Shown: piece by piece, positions 1 to 4,791 of the stretch
Numbering within the stretch: position 1 is the stretch's first letter
Layout: each line of letters begins with the position of its first letter
NCBI GenBank assembly: GCA_014381485.1
Contig: JACNLN010000136.1
Span: 1 to 5,435, forward strand
Length of the DNA: 5,435 nucleotides
Reading direction: 5' to 3'
DNA from: Fidelibacterota bacterium
GTDB lineage: Bacteria; Fidelibacterota; Marinisomatia; Marinisomatales; CAZVFT01
Program-made: the position numbers and the translations under genes
Notes under the pieces: model-generated
Database searches by the model: none
What the model was told of the DNA's origin: nothing
The model's input: the letters and a program-made list of their open reading frames with translations, nothing else

Positions 1-21
1 AGGCGGGATTTCCGATGCGCT

Positions 22-56
22 CCAACATCACCCATTAACCATCAACCATCAACCAT
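22..56 (-). repeat. Five-unit, 7-bp tandem repeat carrying an ATG in every unit
   Basis: Read on the minus strand, five consecutive heptamers begin at 56, 49, 42, 35 and 28: ATGGTTG, ATGGTTG, ATGGTTA, ATGGGTG and ATGTTGG. The first two are identical and the others diverge progressively. The ATGs at 56, 49 and 42 open only four-codon frames before a stop. Those at 35 and 28 stay open to the window edge (starting MGDVGAHRK and MLERIGNPA), so one of them could start the next gene downstream of fabH. No clear Shine-Dalgarno sequence precedes either. The repeat is directly visible; a role in translation or slippage is inference. Confidence 0.5.
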
Positions 57-83
57 AGTTTATCTCACATATCCCATTCAATG

Positions 84-1076
84 TTACCATCTGATGGCAG
101 ATGATGCCCATGAAAAACCAGCACCAAATGCAGCAAGAATGATGATATCTCCTTCTTCAAATTTGCCCTTAGACAGAGCTTCCGACATAGCGATGGGAAT
201 GGACGCAGCTGTTGTATTTCCATAGCGATGGATGTTGCTGTAAACTTTTTCCATTCCAACTCCAAGCCGTTTTGCAACTGCCTGACTTATCCGATAGTTT
301 GCTTGATGGGGGATGATCAATTTTACATCGTCAATAGAAAGATTATTTGCCTCCATAGCTTCCTGAATAACGGCTGGAAATTTTACAATAGCATTTCGAA
401 AAACTTCTCGCCCGTTCATAAAGGGGTACTGACGACCTTCATCGAGCATCTGTTTGGAGATACGGGGATTAAAACGGCTTGCAGGAGCTTCCGTCCAGAG
501 CTCTTTCACATATTTTCCGTCTATATGTAGGTGAGTGGAGAGTATTTTGGAATCAGTGTTACTTGGCTGGAGAATGACAGCCCCAGCGCCATCCCCAAAT
601 AATACGGACATATCACGGTGTTCCGTATCAAATGCTAAGGCTGTTGACTGAACTTCTGCTCCAATTAGCAGCACATTATCAAATTCACCTGTTTTTATGA
701 ATTGATCAGCGATGGATAGTCCATAGATAAAGCCAGAACAGGCTACTTTGATATCAAATGCCCCGATATGTCCCATTCCTAACTTTTCCTGCACCTGGGC
801 ACTTGAACCGGGGAAGAAATAGTCTGACGTGATAGTGGCGAAAATGATAAGATCAATGTCTTCTGGTTCAACATTAGCCATCTTCATTGCATTTTTAGCT
901 GCTTCCACTCCCAGGTCGGAAGCACCTGTATCGTCTTCAATATATCTCCTTTCCTGGATTCCGGTACGTTCGATAATCCACTCATTGGAAGTATCCATTA
1001 ATTTTTCAAGATCAAAATTGGTAATAACTTTTTCGGGAACATAGTAACCTACTCCTGCAATTTTTGTGGTTCTCAT
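84..1076 (-). CDS. fabH: Beta-ketoacyl-ACP synthase III (FabH)
   Basis: This 330-residue protein matches the usual length of FabH, the cytoplasmic condensing enzyme that joins an acyl-CoA primer to malonyl-ACP to start type II fatty-acid synthesis. The catalytic triad is visible: Cys113 in VACSGFIYGL, His257 in IPHQAN and Asn287 in HRYGNTTAASIP. An N-terminal block with NEWIIERTGIQERR, the GDGAGAVIL segment near 161-169 and a glycine-rich C-terminal GAGFSWASS are also typical. The start ATG overlaps the recJ stop as ATGA and has a good Shine-Dalgarno sequence (GAGGTGA), so this start is secure and translation is probably coupled to recJ. The gene is intact and ends in TAA. A FabH-like paralogue of secondary metabolism cannot be fully excluded, but the intact triad and housekeeping neighbours favour FabH. 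Primer preference (acetyl or branched) cannot be read from the sequence. Confidence 0.95.
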   Translation of the reverse strand: MRTTKIAGVGYYVPEKVITNFDLEKLMDTSNEWIIERTGIQERRYIEDDTGASDLGVEAAKNAMKMANVEPEDIDLIIFATITSDYFFPGSSAQVQEKLGMGHIGAFDIKVACSGFIYGLSIADQFIKTGEFDNVLLIGAEVQSTALAFDTEHRDMSVLFGDGAGAVILQPSNTDSKILSTHLHIDGKYVKELWTEAPASRFNPRISKQMLDEGRQYPFMNGREVFRNAIVKFPAVIQEAMEANNLSIDDVKLIIPHQANYRISQAVAKRLGVGMEKVYSNIHRYGNTTAASIPIAMSEALSKGKFEEGDIIILAAFGAGFSWASSAIRW

Positions 1077-2788
1077 TGTATCACCTCGCTACTTGGTTTA
1101 ATATCGCGAATATTGAGCTGGATTGATCTTTGACCCTGCCATTCATTTTCTTCCACCACGTAAACAATATCTACCGGTTCACCAGTAATCAAATGCTCAT
1201 AGTGTTTTGCCAGATTAAACCCGATGCAATCGTAAGAAGTACCATTCTGTTTTGCAGTAAATCTGAGGTGATCACTTCCAGCTCCCACAAGTTTTGGAGT
1301 ACCTGATACCGATATTTTCTTCGTGAGGAAAATGGGACGCATATTTCCAGGACCGTAAGGTGCAAGTTTATCCAGAAATTCCATGAAGCGACTATTAATG
1401 ATGCTCAGCGACATTTCGCCTTCGATACTGATTGTGTTCACCAGATCATCATCAGATAGTAACGTGTTAGCCTGGGACACAAACTTGCTTCGGAAGTCAT
1501 GTAGATTATCTTCAGAAACGCTCAATCCTGCTGCCATTGGGTGTCCACCATAGTCGTCAAGATAGTGAGCGCATTGGGTTAAATTCTCATAAAGGTCGAA
1601 CCCCGGAATACTTCTGGCGGATCCTTTTCCAGTATCGCCATCCAGACTGATGATAACAGTGGGTCGGGAGTATTCTTCTCTAATTTTTGATGCTACAATA
1701 CCAATCACACCGGGATGCCACCCGTCTTTCCAGAGAACAATTGCTCTGTTCCTTTGAAGATCTATTTCTGCATTTACTTTTCTAAGTGCTTCATCCACAA
1801 TAGTTTTCTGAATTTCCTGTCGGTTGCGATTTTCTTGGTCCAGTTGATTTGCCAGTTGCACGGCTTCTGAGAAGTTATCAGTGGTTAAAAGTTTTATGGC
1901 ACGGCTGGGATCTCCCATCCTGCCAGCAGCATTAATACGGGGAGCAATCCAAAAAACCAATCTGCCAACGGTTAATTCTTTATCGGACAGGCCACTAACC
2001 TTAAGTAGAGCCCGTATTCCTGGTTTATCGCTATCGCCAAGAAGTCGTAGTCCGTTATATACGATTATTCGATTCTCATCCACAAGCGGAACAATATCAG
2101 CAGCAGTTCCCAGGGTAATGAGATCAATATGTTTCAAGACAAGATCGGGATCGACCTTCAAAATGATAGCTACAGCAGATGCCAGTTTGAAGGTAACCCC
2201 CCCACCACATAAATCCCGGAAAGGATATTTGCATCCTTCTATTTTTGGATTGAGAATAGCATAGGCATCAGGCAGTTTAGTATCAGTTGTATGGTGGTCG
2301 GTGATGATCACTTTAATATTTCGCTCATTGGCATAGTTCACTGACTCGAAGGCATTGATTCCGCAATCACAAGTGATGATGAGTTCTGCTCCTATGTCTG
2401 CAGAATAATCTACTCCCGTTTTGCTCAACCCATATCCATCTTTTTCGCGGTTGGGAATATAAACCTCAACGTCAGCACCAAGAGATTTGAGGAACAGGTA
2501 GAGCATAGAGGCACCAGTAATACCATCCACATCATAATCCCCAAAAACCAGAATTTTCTTGTTAGAGGACACAAGTTTGGCTACGTATTTGGCACCCTTT
2601 TCCATATCGGGTATCAGAAACGGATCGTGCAGCATGGAGATTTCAGGGGAGAAGAATTCTCGTGATTGTTCTACAGAATAAATGTTATGGTTTGCCAGGA
2701 CGGTGGCAATAATTTCTGGCGCTTTAAACTCTTTCTGGAGATTAGCGACAAGTTGAGGATCGGGTGATTTGATTTTCCAGTTAGTCAT
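1073..2788 (-). CDS. recJ: Single-stranded-DNA-specific 5'-3' exonuclease RecJ
   Basis: RecJ degrades single-stranded DNA 5' to 3' in RecF-pathway recombination, mismatch repair and replication-fork processing, using two metal ions in a DHH phosphoesterase core. Counting from the ATG at 2788 (571 residues), the motifs appear in order: DYDVDG at about 84-89, DCGIN at 141-145, DHH at 164-166, GTAADIVPL from 227, PRINAAGRM at 283-291, the DHHA1 motif WHPGVIGIVASKI from 357, and GGHPMAAGL from 414. The last ~110 residues fit the C-terminal OB-fold. The length is normal and all core residues are present. A TTG at 2794 would add two residues (M-T). An in-frame TAG at 2818-2816, inside rnpB, excludes an earlier start. 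No Shine-Dalgarno sequence precedes either start. The gene follows rnpB by 11-17 nt and overlaps fabH by 4 nt, suggesting cotranscription. Confidence 0.96.
   Translation of the reverse strand: MTNWKIKSPDPQLVANLQKEFKAPEIIATVLANHNIYSVEQSREFFSPEISMLHDPFLIPDMEKGAKYVAKLVSSNKKILVFGDYDVDGITGASMLYLFLKSLGADVEVYIPNREKDGYGLSKTGVDYSADIGAELIITCDCGINAFESVNYANERNIKVIITDHHTTDTKLPDAYAILNPKIEGCKYPFRDLCGGGVTFKLASAVAIILKVDPDLVLKHIDLITLGTAADIVPLVDENRIIVYNGLRLLGDSDKPGIRALLKVSGLSDKELTVGRLVFWIAPRINAAGRMGDPSRAIKLLTTDNFSEAVQLANQLDQENRNRQEIQKTIVDEALRKVNAEIDLQRNRAIVLWKDGWHPGVIGIVASKIREEYSRPTVIISLDGDTGKGSARSIPGFDLYENLTQCAHYLDDYGGHPMAAGLSVSEDNLHDFRSKFVSQANTLLSDDDLVNTISIEGEMSLSIINSRFMEFLDKLAPYGPGNMRPIFLTKKISVSGTPKLVGAGSDHLRFTAKQNGTSYDCIGFNLAKHYEHLITGEPVDIVYVVEENEWQGQRSIQLNIRDIKPSSEVIQ
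1081..1087 (-). promoter_or_regulatory. Shine-Dalgarno sequence of fabH inside the recJ 3' end
   Basis: The minus strand reads GAGGTGA followed by TACA and then the fabH ATG, placing the GAGG core seven bases before the start. It lies within the last codons of recJ. Together with the ATGA overlap this fixes the fabH start and suggests coupled translation. The strong site contrasts with recJ upstream, which has none. Confidence 0.75.
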
Positions 2789-2835
2789 TGTCAATAAAGA
2801 TAGATCAGAGTTGGTCTATAAGCCGAGTTTTGTCC

Positions 2836-2849
2836 CCCGAATTTTCGGG
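2836..2849. repeat. CCCGAA/TTCGGG palindrome, rnpB P19-like hairpin
   Basis: The arms CCCGAA (2836-2841) and TTCGGG (2844-2849) are separated by two bases. In the RNA this forms a hairpin just before the universal 3' P4 strand, where P19 is expected. It is a variant of the TCCCGA...TCGGGA family found elsewhere in this window. Confidence 0.7.
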
Positions 2850-2868
2850 ATGGTGACCATTTATCTGG

Positions 2869-2888
2869 TCCCGAACTCACGATCGGGA
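2869..2888. repeat. TCCCGA/TCGGGA palindrome, rnpB P18-like hairpin
   Basis: The arms TCCCGA (2869-2874) and TCGGGA (2883-2888) enclose an 8-base loop. The position, directly after the GGGTAG/CGCTTGA block on the minus strand, is where P18 is expected. Confidence 0.75.
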
Positions 2889-2912
2889 TCAAGCGATCTA
2901 CCCGCCCCTTCA

Positions 2913-2930
2913 GTCCCGAAGTTTCGGGAC
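2913..2930. repeat. GTCCCGAA/TTCGGGAC palindrome in the rnpB P15-P17 region
   Basis: Perfect 8-bp arms (2913-2920 and 2923-2930) around a 2-base centre. This is the cleanest copy of the palindrome family and is one of three adjacent hairpins in the enlarged P15-P17 region of the RNase P RNA. Confidence 0.8.
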
Positions 2931-2948
2931 AATAATGCGAGCAACATC

Positions 2949-2965
2949 CCCCGATAGAGTCGGGG
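2949..2965. repeat. CCCCGA/TCGGGG palindrome in the rnpB P15-P17 region
   Basis: The arms CCCCGA (2949-2954) and TCGGGG (2960-2965) enclose a 5-base loop. It is a one-base variant of the TCCCGA family with the compensating change on the other arm, so pairing is kept. Confidence 0.75.
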
Positions 2966-2982
2966 TCCGCCAATTTGGCGGA
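2966..2982. repeat. TCCGCCAA/TTGGCGGA palindrome in the rnpB P15-P17 region
   Basis: This near-perfect 17-bp palindrome (8-bp arms around one T) directly abuts the CCCCGA hairpin. Its sequence is unrelated to the TCCCGA family, so it may be a second type of small palindromic insertion. Confidence 0.75.
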
Positions 2983-3076
2983 TTGGGGCTGCTTGATCTT
3001 GCACCGGATGGGGTTTACAGAGCCCCTGACATTGCTGTCAAGGCTGGTGGTCTCTTACACCACCATTTCACCCTTA

Positions 3077-3092
3077 TCCCGAAGTGTCGGGA
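3077..3092. repeat. TCCCGA/TCGGGA palindrome, rnpB P12-like hairpin
   Basis: The arms TCCCGA (3077-3082) and TCGGGA (3087-3092) enclose a 4-base loop. On the RNA it lies between the CAACAGAAA...ATACCG block and AAGGGTGAAA, the expected place of P12. Confidence 0.75.
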
Positions 3093-3120
3093 CGGTATCT
3101 TTTCTGTTGCACTTTCCGTA

Positions 3121-3143
3121 TCCTGACATCTCAGATGTCGGGA
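3121..3143. repeat. GACATCT/AGATGTC hairpin, rnpB P9-like
   Basis: Perfect 7-bp arms (3125-3131 and 3133-3139) around one base, extended by TCC/GGA after one mismatch. It lies between the P8 hairpin and the CAACAGAAA block on the RNA, where P9 is expected. The outer GTCCCGA end again resembles the TCCCGA family. Confidence 0.65.
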
Positions 3144-3275
3144 CCCCTCCCGTTAGGAGGCATCTTGCTCTGTGGTGCTCGGACTTTCCTCCCCGATCAA
3201 CCAGCTCCATAGTGATTCCTTTGGGACTGATAGACCGGAGTAGTCACCCGACCAACTCTGATTCTCAAAAAACAG

Positions 3276-4007
3276 TTATTCCTCGCCTGCCCTGTAGCGA
3301 AGCGTATCAGGGTCCCAGTATAAAAATCGACGACATGCAGGACAGGTATGAACAATCGTTCCACTCCTGATTTCCGAAATCATCTGGGAGGTGAGTCTGG
3401 CATGACAACCTCCACAGACTCTATTCACAACATTTACTACAGCCAAACCGTCTCTTGCTTGGCGAACTCGATTGTATATTGATAAATATCGAGGTTCAAT
3501 GTTTGGGATGATAGTTTCCCGCTGGGACATAAATTCTTGCTTTTCCTTGTCAGTACTGGCAATTGTTTTTTCTAACATTTCTTTCTGAATAGCCAACTCT
3601 TCCGAAATCTCTTCCAGCTTTAATGTATCAATCTTTAGTTCTTCTTCAATACGATCTTTTTCCTCACTCAGTTCCAATTCCCGTATCTCAGCGTCATCAA
3701 TGGTTAATTTTAAATGGTCAATTTCCGTCATAAGTGCATCATACTCACGGTTAGTTTTTACAATATAAAGTTGATCCTGTAGTTTTTTCAGTTTAACCTC
3801 ATTGTCAGCAACTATCCCTTCGAGTTTTCGAGTTTCCAGTTGGATCTCTTGTAAACGCTCCTCTTTAGTTGAGACGGAAATATTTAACCGATTTTGCTCG
3901 TCGGATAAATGTTCAACTTTAGCAGGGAGATTTCCCTGCAGATTTTCTAGCTCCATTAACTTGGAATCTACATTCTGAAGTTGAACAAGCTGCGAAATAA
4001 TAGACAT
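3276..4007 (-). CDS. Coiled-coil protein with C4 zinc ribbon (COG1579/DUF164 family)
   Basis: This 243-residue protein has a long charged heptad-rich coiled coil (roughly residues 5-165) broken by the family motif VKTNREYDALMTEID (83-97). It ends in a four-cysteine zinc ribbon, CGGC at 198-201 and CPAC at 222-225, followed by the usual aromatic RRFLYW. Length and architecture match the C4-type zinc-ribbon family represented by chlamydial CT398. The biochemical role of the family is not settled; nucleic-acid or protein-complex binding is inferred from the fold. The ATG at 4007 is supported by ACAGGA with seven bases between AGGA and ATG. The stop lies only 15 nt from the 5' end of rnpB, so the two are probably cotranscribed. 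A terminator-like hairpin sits just upstream of the start. All four cysteines are present and the gene looks intact. Confidence 0.9.
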   Translation of the reverse strand: MSIISQLVQLQNVDSKLMELENLQGNLPAKVEHLSDEQNRLNISVSTKEERLQEIQLETRKLEGIVADNEVKLKKLQDQLYIVKTNREYDALMTEIDHLKLTIDDAEIRELELSEEKDRIEEELKIDTLKLEEISEELAIQKEMLEKTIASTDKEKQEFMSQRETIIPNIEPRYLSIYNRVRQARDGLAVVNVVNRVCGGCHARLTSQMISEIRSGTIVHTCPACRRFLYWDPDTLRYRAGEE

Positions 4008-4030
4008 ACTGTTTTCCTGTTTATTTAATT

Positions 4031-4054
4031 AAAAAAATGCACCAAAATGTGCAT
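4031..4054 (-). terminator. Terminator-like hairpin with T7 tract, after tRNA-Val and before the zinc-ribbon gene
   Basis: On the minus strand ATGCAC and GTGCAT form a perfect 6-bp stem (4054-4049 with 4042-4037) with a 6-base loop. Seven consecutive T residues follow (4037-4031). The stem is short and only half GC, so it may terminate weakly. It could end the tRNA transcript or act as an attenuator in the leader of the zinc-ribbon/rnpB/recJ/fabH operon, whose first ATG is 24 bases beyond the T tract. Confidence 0.5.
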
Positions 4055-4069
4055 GTTTATATTGATTAT

Positions 4070-4103
4070 GTTTAGAACTGCGAGTCGAATGTAAGTTCTA
4101 AAC
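4070..4103. repeat. Perfect 10-bp inverted repeat in the zinc-ribbon gene leader
   Basis: GTTTAGAACT (4070-4079) and AGTTCTAAAC (4094-4103) are exact complements around a 14-base spacer. This may be an RNA hairpin in the leader or a two-fold operator for a dimeric regulator. No T tract follows, so it is not itself a terminator. Confidence 0.6.
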
Positions 4104-4241
4104 ATTCCCATGGTTAGTCTTAAAATTCCTTGAAATATGTGTTAGTTTGAATCACCGCTTTTCATACTTCCTGTGATTAATTTGCTTTTGTTAGTCACAT
4201 GGGTTCGATCCAGACAATAACTTGCCCTATTAGATATTTTC

Positions 4242-4316
4242 TGGTGGGCGGTACAGGATTTGAACCTGTGACCCCTGCGATGTGAACACAGTGCTCTACC
4301 ACTGAGCTAACCGCCC
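4242..4316 (-). tRNA. tRNA-Val (anticodon CAC), CCA encoded
   Basis: The minus strand folds into a complete cloverleaf. It has a 7-bp acceptor stem GGGCGGT/ACCGCCC, D stem GCTC/GAGC, anticodon stem CTGTG/CGCAG (one G-U), loop TTCACAT and T stem ACAGG/CCTGT with loop TTCAAAT. The discriminator is A. The anticodon at 4284-4282 is CAC, which reads the valine codon GUG. Bases 4244-4242 give CCA directly in the DNA, so the 3' end need not be added enzymatically. The mature body is 72 nt plus CCA. It is the only tRNA in the window and reads towards rnpB. Confidence 0.96.
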
Positions 4317-4354
4317 ATACAATCTAACAGGGTGAAGGAGCGCAGCGTTCTGAC

Positions 4355-4370
4355 TCCCGACGATTCGGGA
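4355..4370. repeat. TCCCGA/TCGGGA palindrome upstream of tRNA-Val
   Basis: The arms TCCCGA (4355-4360) and TCGGGA (4365-4370) enclose a 4-base loop, the same arms as the hairpins in rnpB over 1 kb away. It lies about 39 bases before the 5' end of the tRNA, and so possibly in the pre-tRNA leader. Confidence 0.75.
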
Positions 4371-4399
4371 AGCTACGAACCCGTACTGATAACTGTCAA
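4370..4399 (-). promoter_or_regulatory. Candidate tRNA-proximal promoter (perfect -35, weak -10)
   Basis: A consensus TTGACA (4399-4394) is followed after 18 bases by TAGCTT (4375-4370), which matches only three of six consensus positions. Initiation near 4363 would give a tRNA leader of about 47 nt. The -10 overlaps the TCCCGA palindrome by its last base. Weak evidence; the alternative at 4462-4434 is equally plausible. Confidence 0.3.
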
Positions 4400-4433
4400 A
4401 AATCTTGATAATATGACTTATTATTCCCGCATA

Positions 4434-4462
4434 AATTTACGTGAATTAAATCAGTGAGTCAA
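4434..4462 (-). promoter_or_regulatory. Candidate sigma-70-type promoter upstream of tRNA-Val
   Basis: TTGACT (4462-4457, five of six matches) and TAAATT (4439-4434, four of six) are separated by the optimal 17 bases. A transcript starting near 4427 would run through the TCCCGA palindrome into the tRNA. This is consensus matching in an AT-rich background, so it is tentative. Confidence 0.4.
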
Positions 4463-4491
4463 GAAAGGTGAATATTGATTAAATTCTGTGA

Positions 4492-4696
4492 TTGTAGCTC
4501 AATCTTCCTCAGGTATTCGCAAGAAAGACTTGTCAGTCCATTGACGGAATCAGTCGAAAGCCTGACCGGCTTCTGACGGATGTTTATCTACAAATATAAT
4601 CATAACTCAATCATCCTCCACAAGTTACTAAGGACTCCTTCGGAGACTCCAATGACCCGTCTCTCTCGGAGGAAAATCTCTACAAGATAGATTGAG
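4492..4696. other. Structured two-module repeat element, candidate non-coding RNA
   Basis: Two modules of about 100 bases share the start CTCAATC(T/A)TCCTC (4498-4510 and 4606-4618) and both contain CTACAA near their end (4588-4593 and 4680-4685). Module 1 is closed by TTGTAG (4492-4497) pairing with CTACAA (4588-4593). Inside it is a hairpin AAGCC/GGCTT (4558-4562 with 4568-4572), extended by GTCG/TGAC. Module 2 is closed by CTCAATC (4606-4612) with GATTGAG (4690-4696) and TCCTCC (4614-4619) with GGAGGA (4668-4673), and encloses CTCC-TTC-GGAG (4635-4645). CTCAATCT at 4498-4505 can also pair over 8 bp with 4689-4696, so two folds compete. The pairings are visible; transcription and strand are unknown. 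Confidence 0.45.
4571..4600 (+). promoter_or_regulatory. Possible plus-strand promoter before module 2
   Basis: A perfect TATAAT (4595-4600) has a weak -35 TTCTGA (4571-4576, three of six) 18 bases upstream. Initiation six or seven bases later would fall at about 4606, exactly where the closing stem of module 2 begins. It may be chance in an AT-rich patch. Confidence 0.25.
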
Positions 4697-4791
4697 GCTC
4701 ACATTTACTGTATTTTACCAGAAACGTACTGGTTTGCAGAGGTTAAACTAAGTGAGTAATTATTTCAAAATGGGTTGAAGGTTAAGAGCCT

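Larger units (their letters stand above)
2806..3260 (-). ncRNA. rnpB: RNase P RNA, bacterial class A
   Basis: This is the catalytic RNA of RNase P, which removes 5' leaders from pre-tRNAs. On the minus strand the conserved blocks occur in order: GAGGAAAGTCCGAGC (3191-3177), P8 hairpin CCTCC-TAAC-GGAGG, AGTGCAACAGAAA (about 3113-3101), AAGGGTGAAA (3075-3066), the P13/14-type GGTGGTGTAAGAGACCACC, GTAAACCCC and GCAAGATCAAG, the GGGTAG L15-type motif (2903-2898) that in this family binds the tRNA CCA end, and ACAAAACTCGGCTTAT (2833-2818). The termini are set by a perfect 11-bp P1 helix, 3260-3250 with 2816-2806. At about 455 nt it is longer than the E. coli RNA (377 nt), mainly through extra palindromic hairpins. 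It sits 15 nt after the zinc-ribbon stop codon and 11-17 nt before recJ, with no room for its own terminator. End positions are accurate to a few bases. Confidence 0.96.
4317..4791. other. 475-base gene-free stretch
   Basis: No convincing open reading frame was found on either strand. Next to the tRNA (4317-4470) it holds candidate promoters and one TCCCGA palindrome. The middle (4492-4696) is a repeat- and hairpin-rich element described separately. The last part (4700-4791), downstream of the membrane-protein gene, is AT-rich, with only a 5-bp hairpin at 4717-4733 that has no T tract, so I see no terminator for that gene. I found no match by eye to tmRNA, SRP RNA, 6S RNA or a known riboswitch. 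Confidence 0.6.

Noticed and set aside
228..530. Plus-strand open frame of 100 codons
   Set aside because: It lies wholly inside fabH, which has all catalytic motifs; it has no recognisable domain and is a shadow frame. The same holds for the plus-strand frames inside recJ.
2935..3370. Plus-strand open frames (63 and 131 codons) and a 60-codon minus frame at 2791-2973
   Set aside because: They fall across rnpB, whose conserved core and helices explain this sequence. The translations show no protein features.
4086..4099. LexA-like CGAAT-N4-GTTCT within the inverted repeat spacer
   Set aside because: It has mismatches in both half sites relative to CGAAC-N4-GTTCG, and lineage-specific LexA sites are unknown here, so an SOS link to recJ is not supported.
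4025..4111. 28-codon minus-strand frame that could be a leader peptide before the zinc-ribbon gene
   Set aside because: It has no Shine-Dalgarno sequence at a useful distance and runs through the terminator-like hairpin to a stop beyond its T tract. The composition is what AT-rich sequence gives by chance.
4200..4212. T-arm-like TGGGTTCGATCCA suggesting a tRNA remnant
   Set aside because: The stem is too short and shifted for a canonical T arm, and no acceptor, D or anticodon arms are nearby on that strand.
4480..4700. Known structured RNAs (tmRNA, SRP RNA, 6S RNA, common riboswitches) in the gap
   Set aside because: None of the signature sequences I know for these families is present on either strand.
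4717..4733. ACCAG/CTGGT hairpin as terminator of the membrane-protein gene
   Set aside because: Only 5 bp, with no T tract on either strand after the stem.
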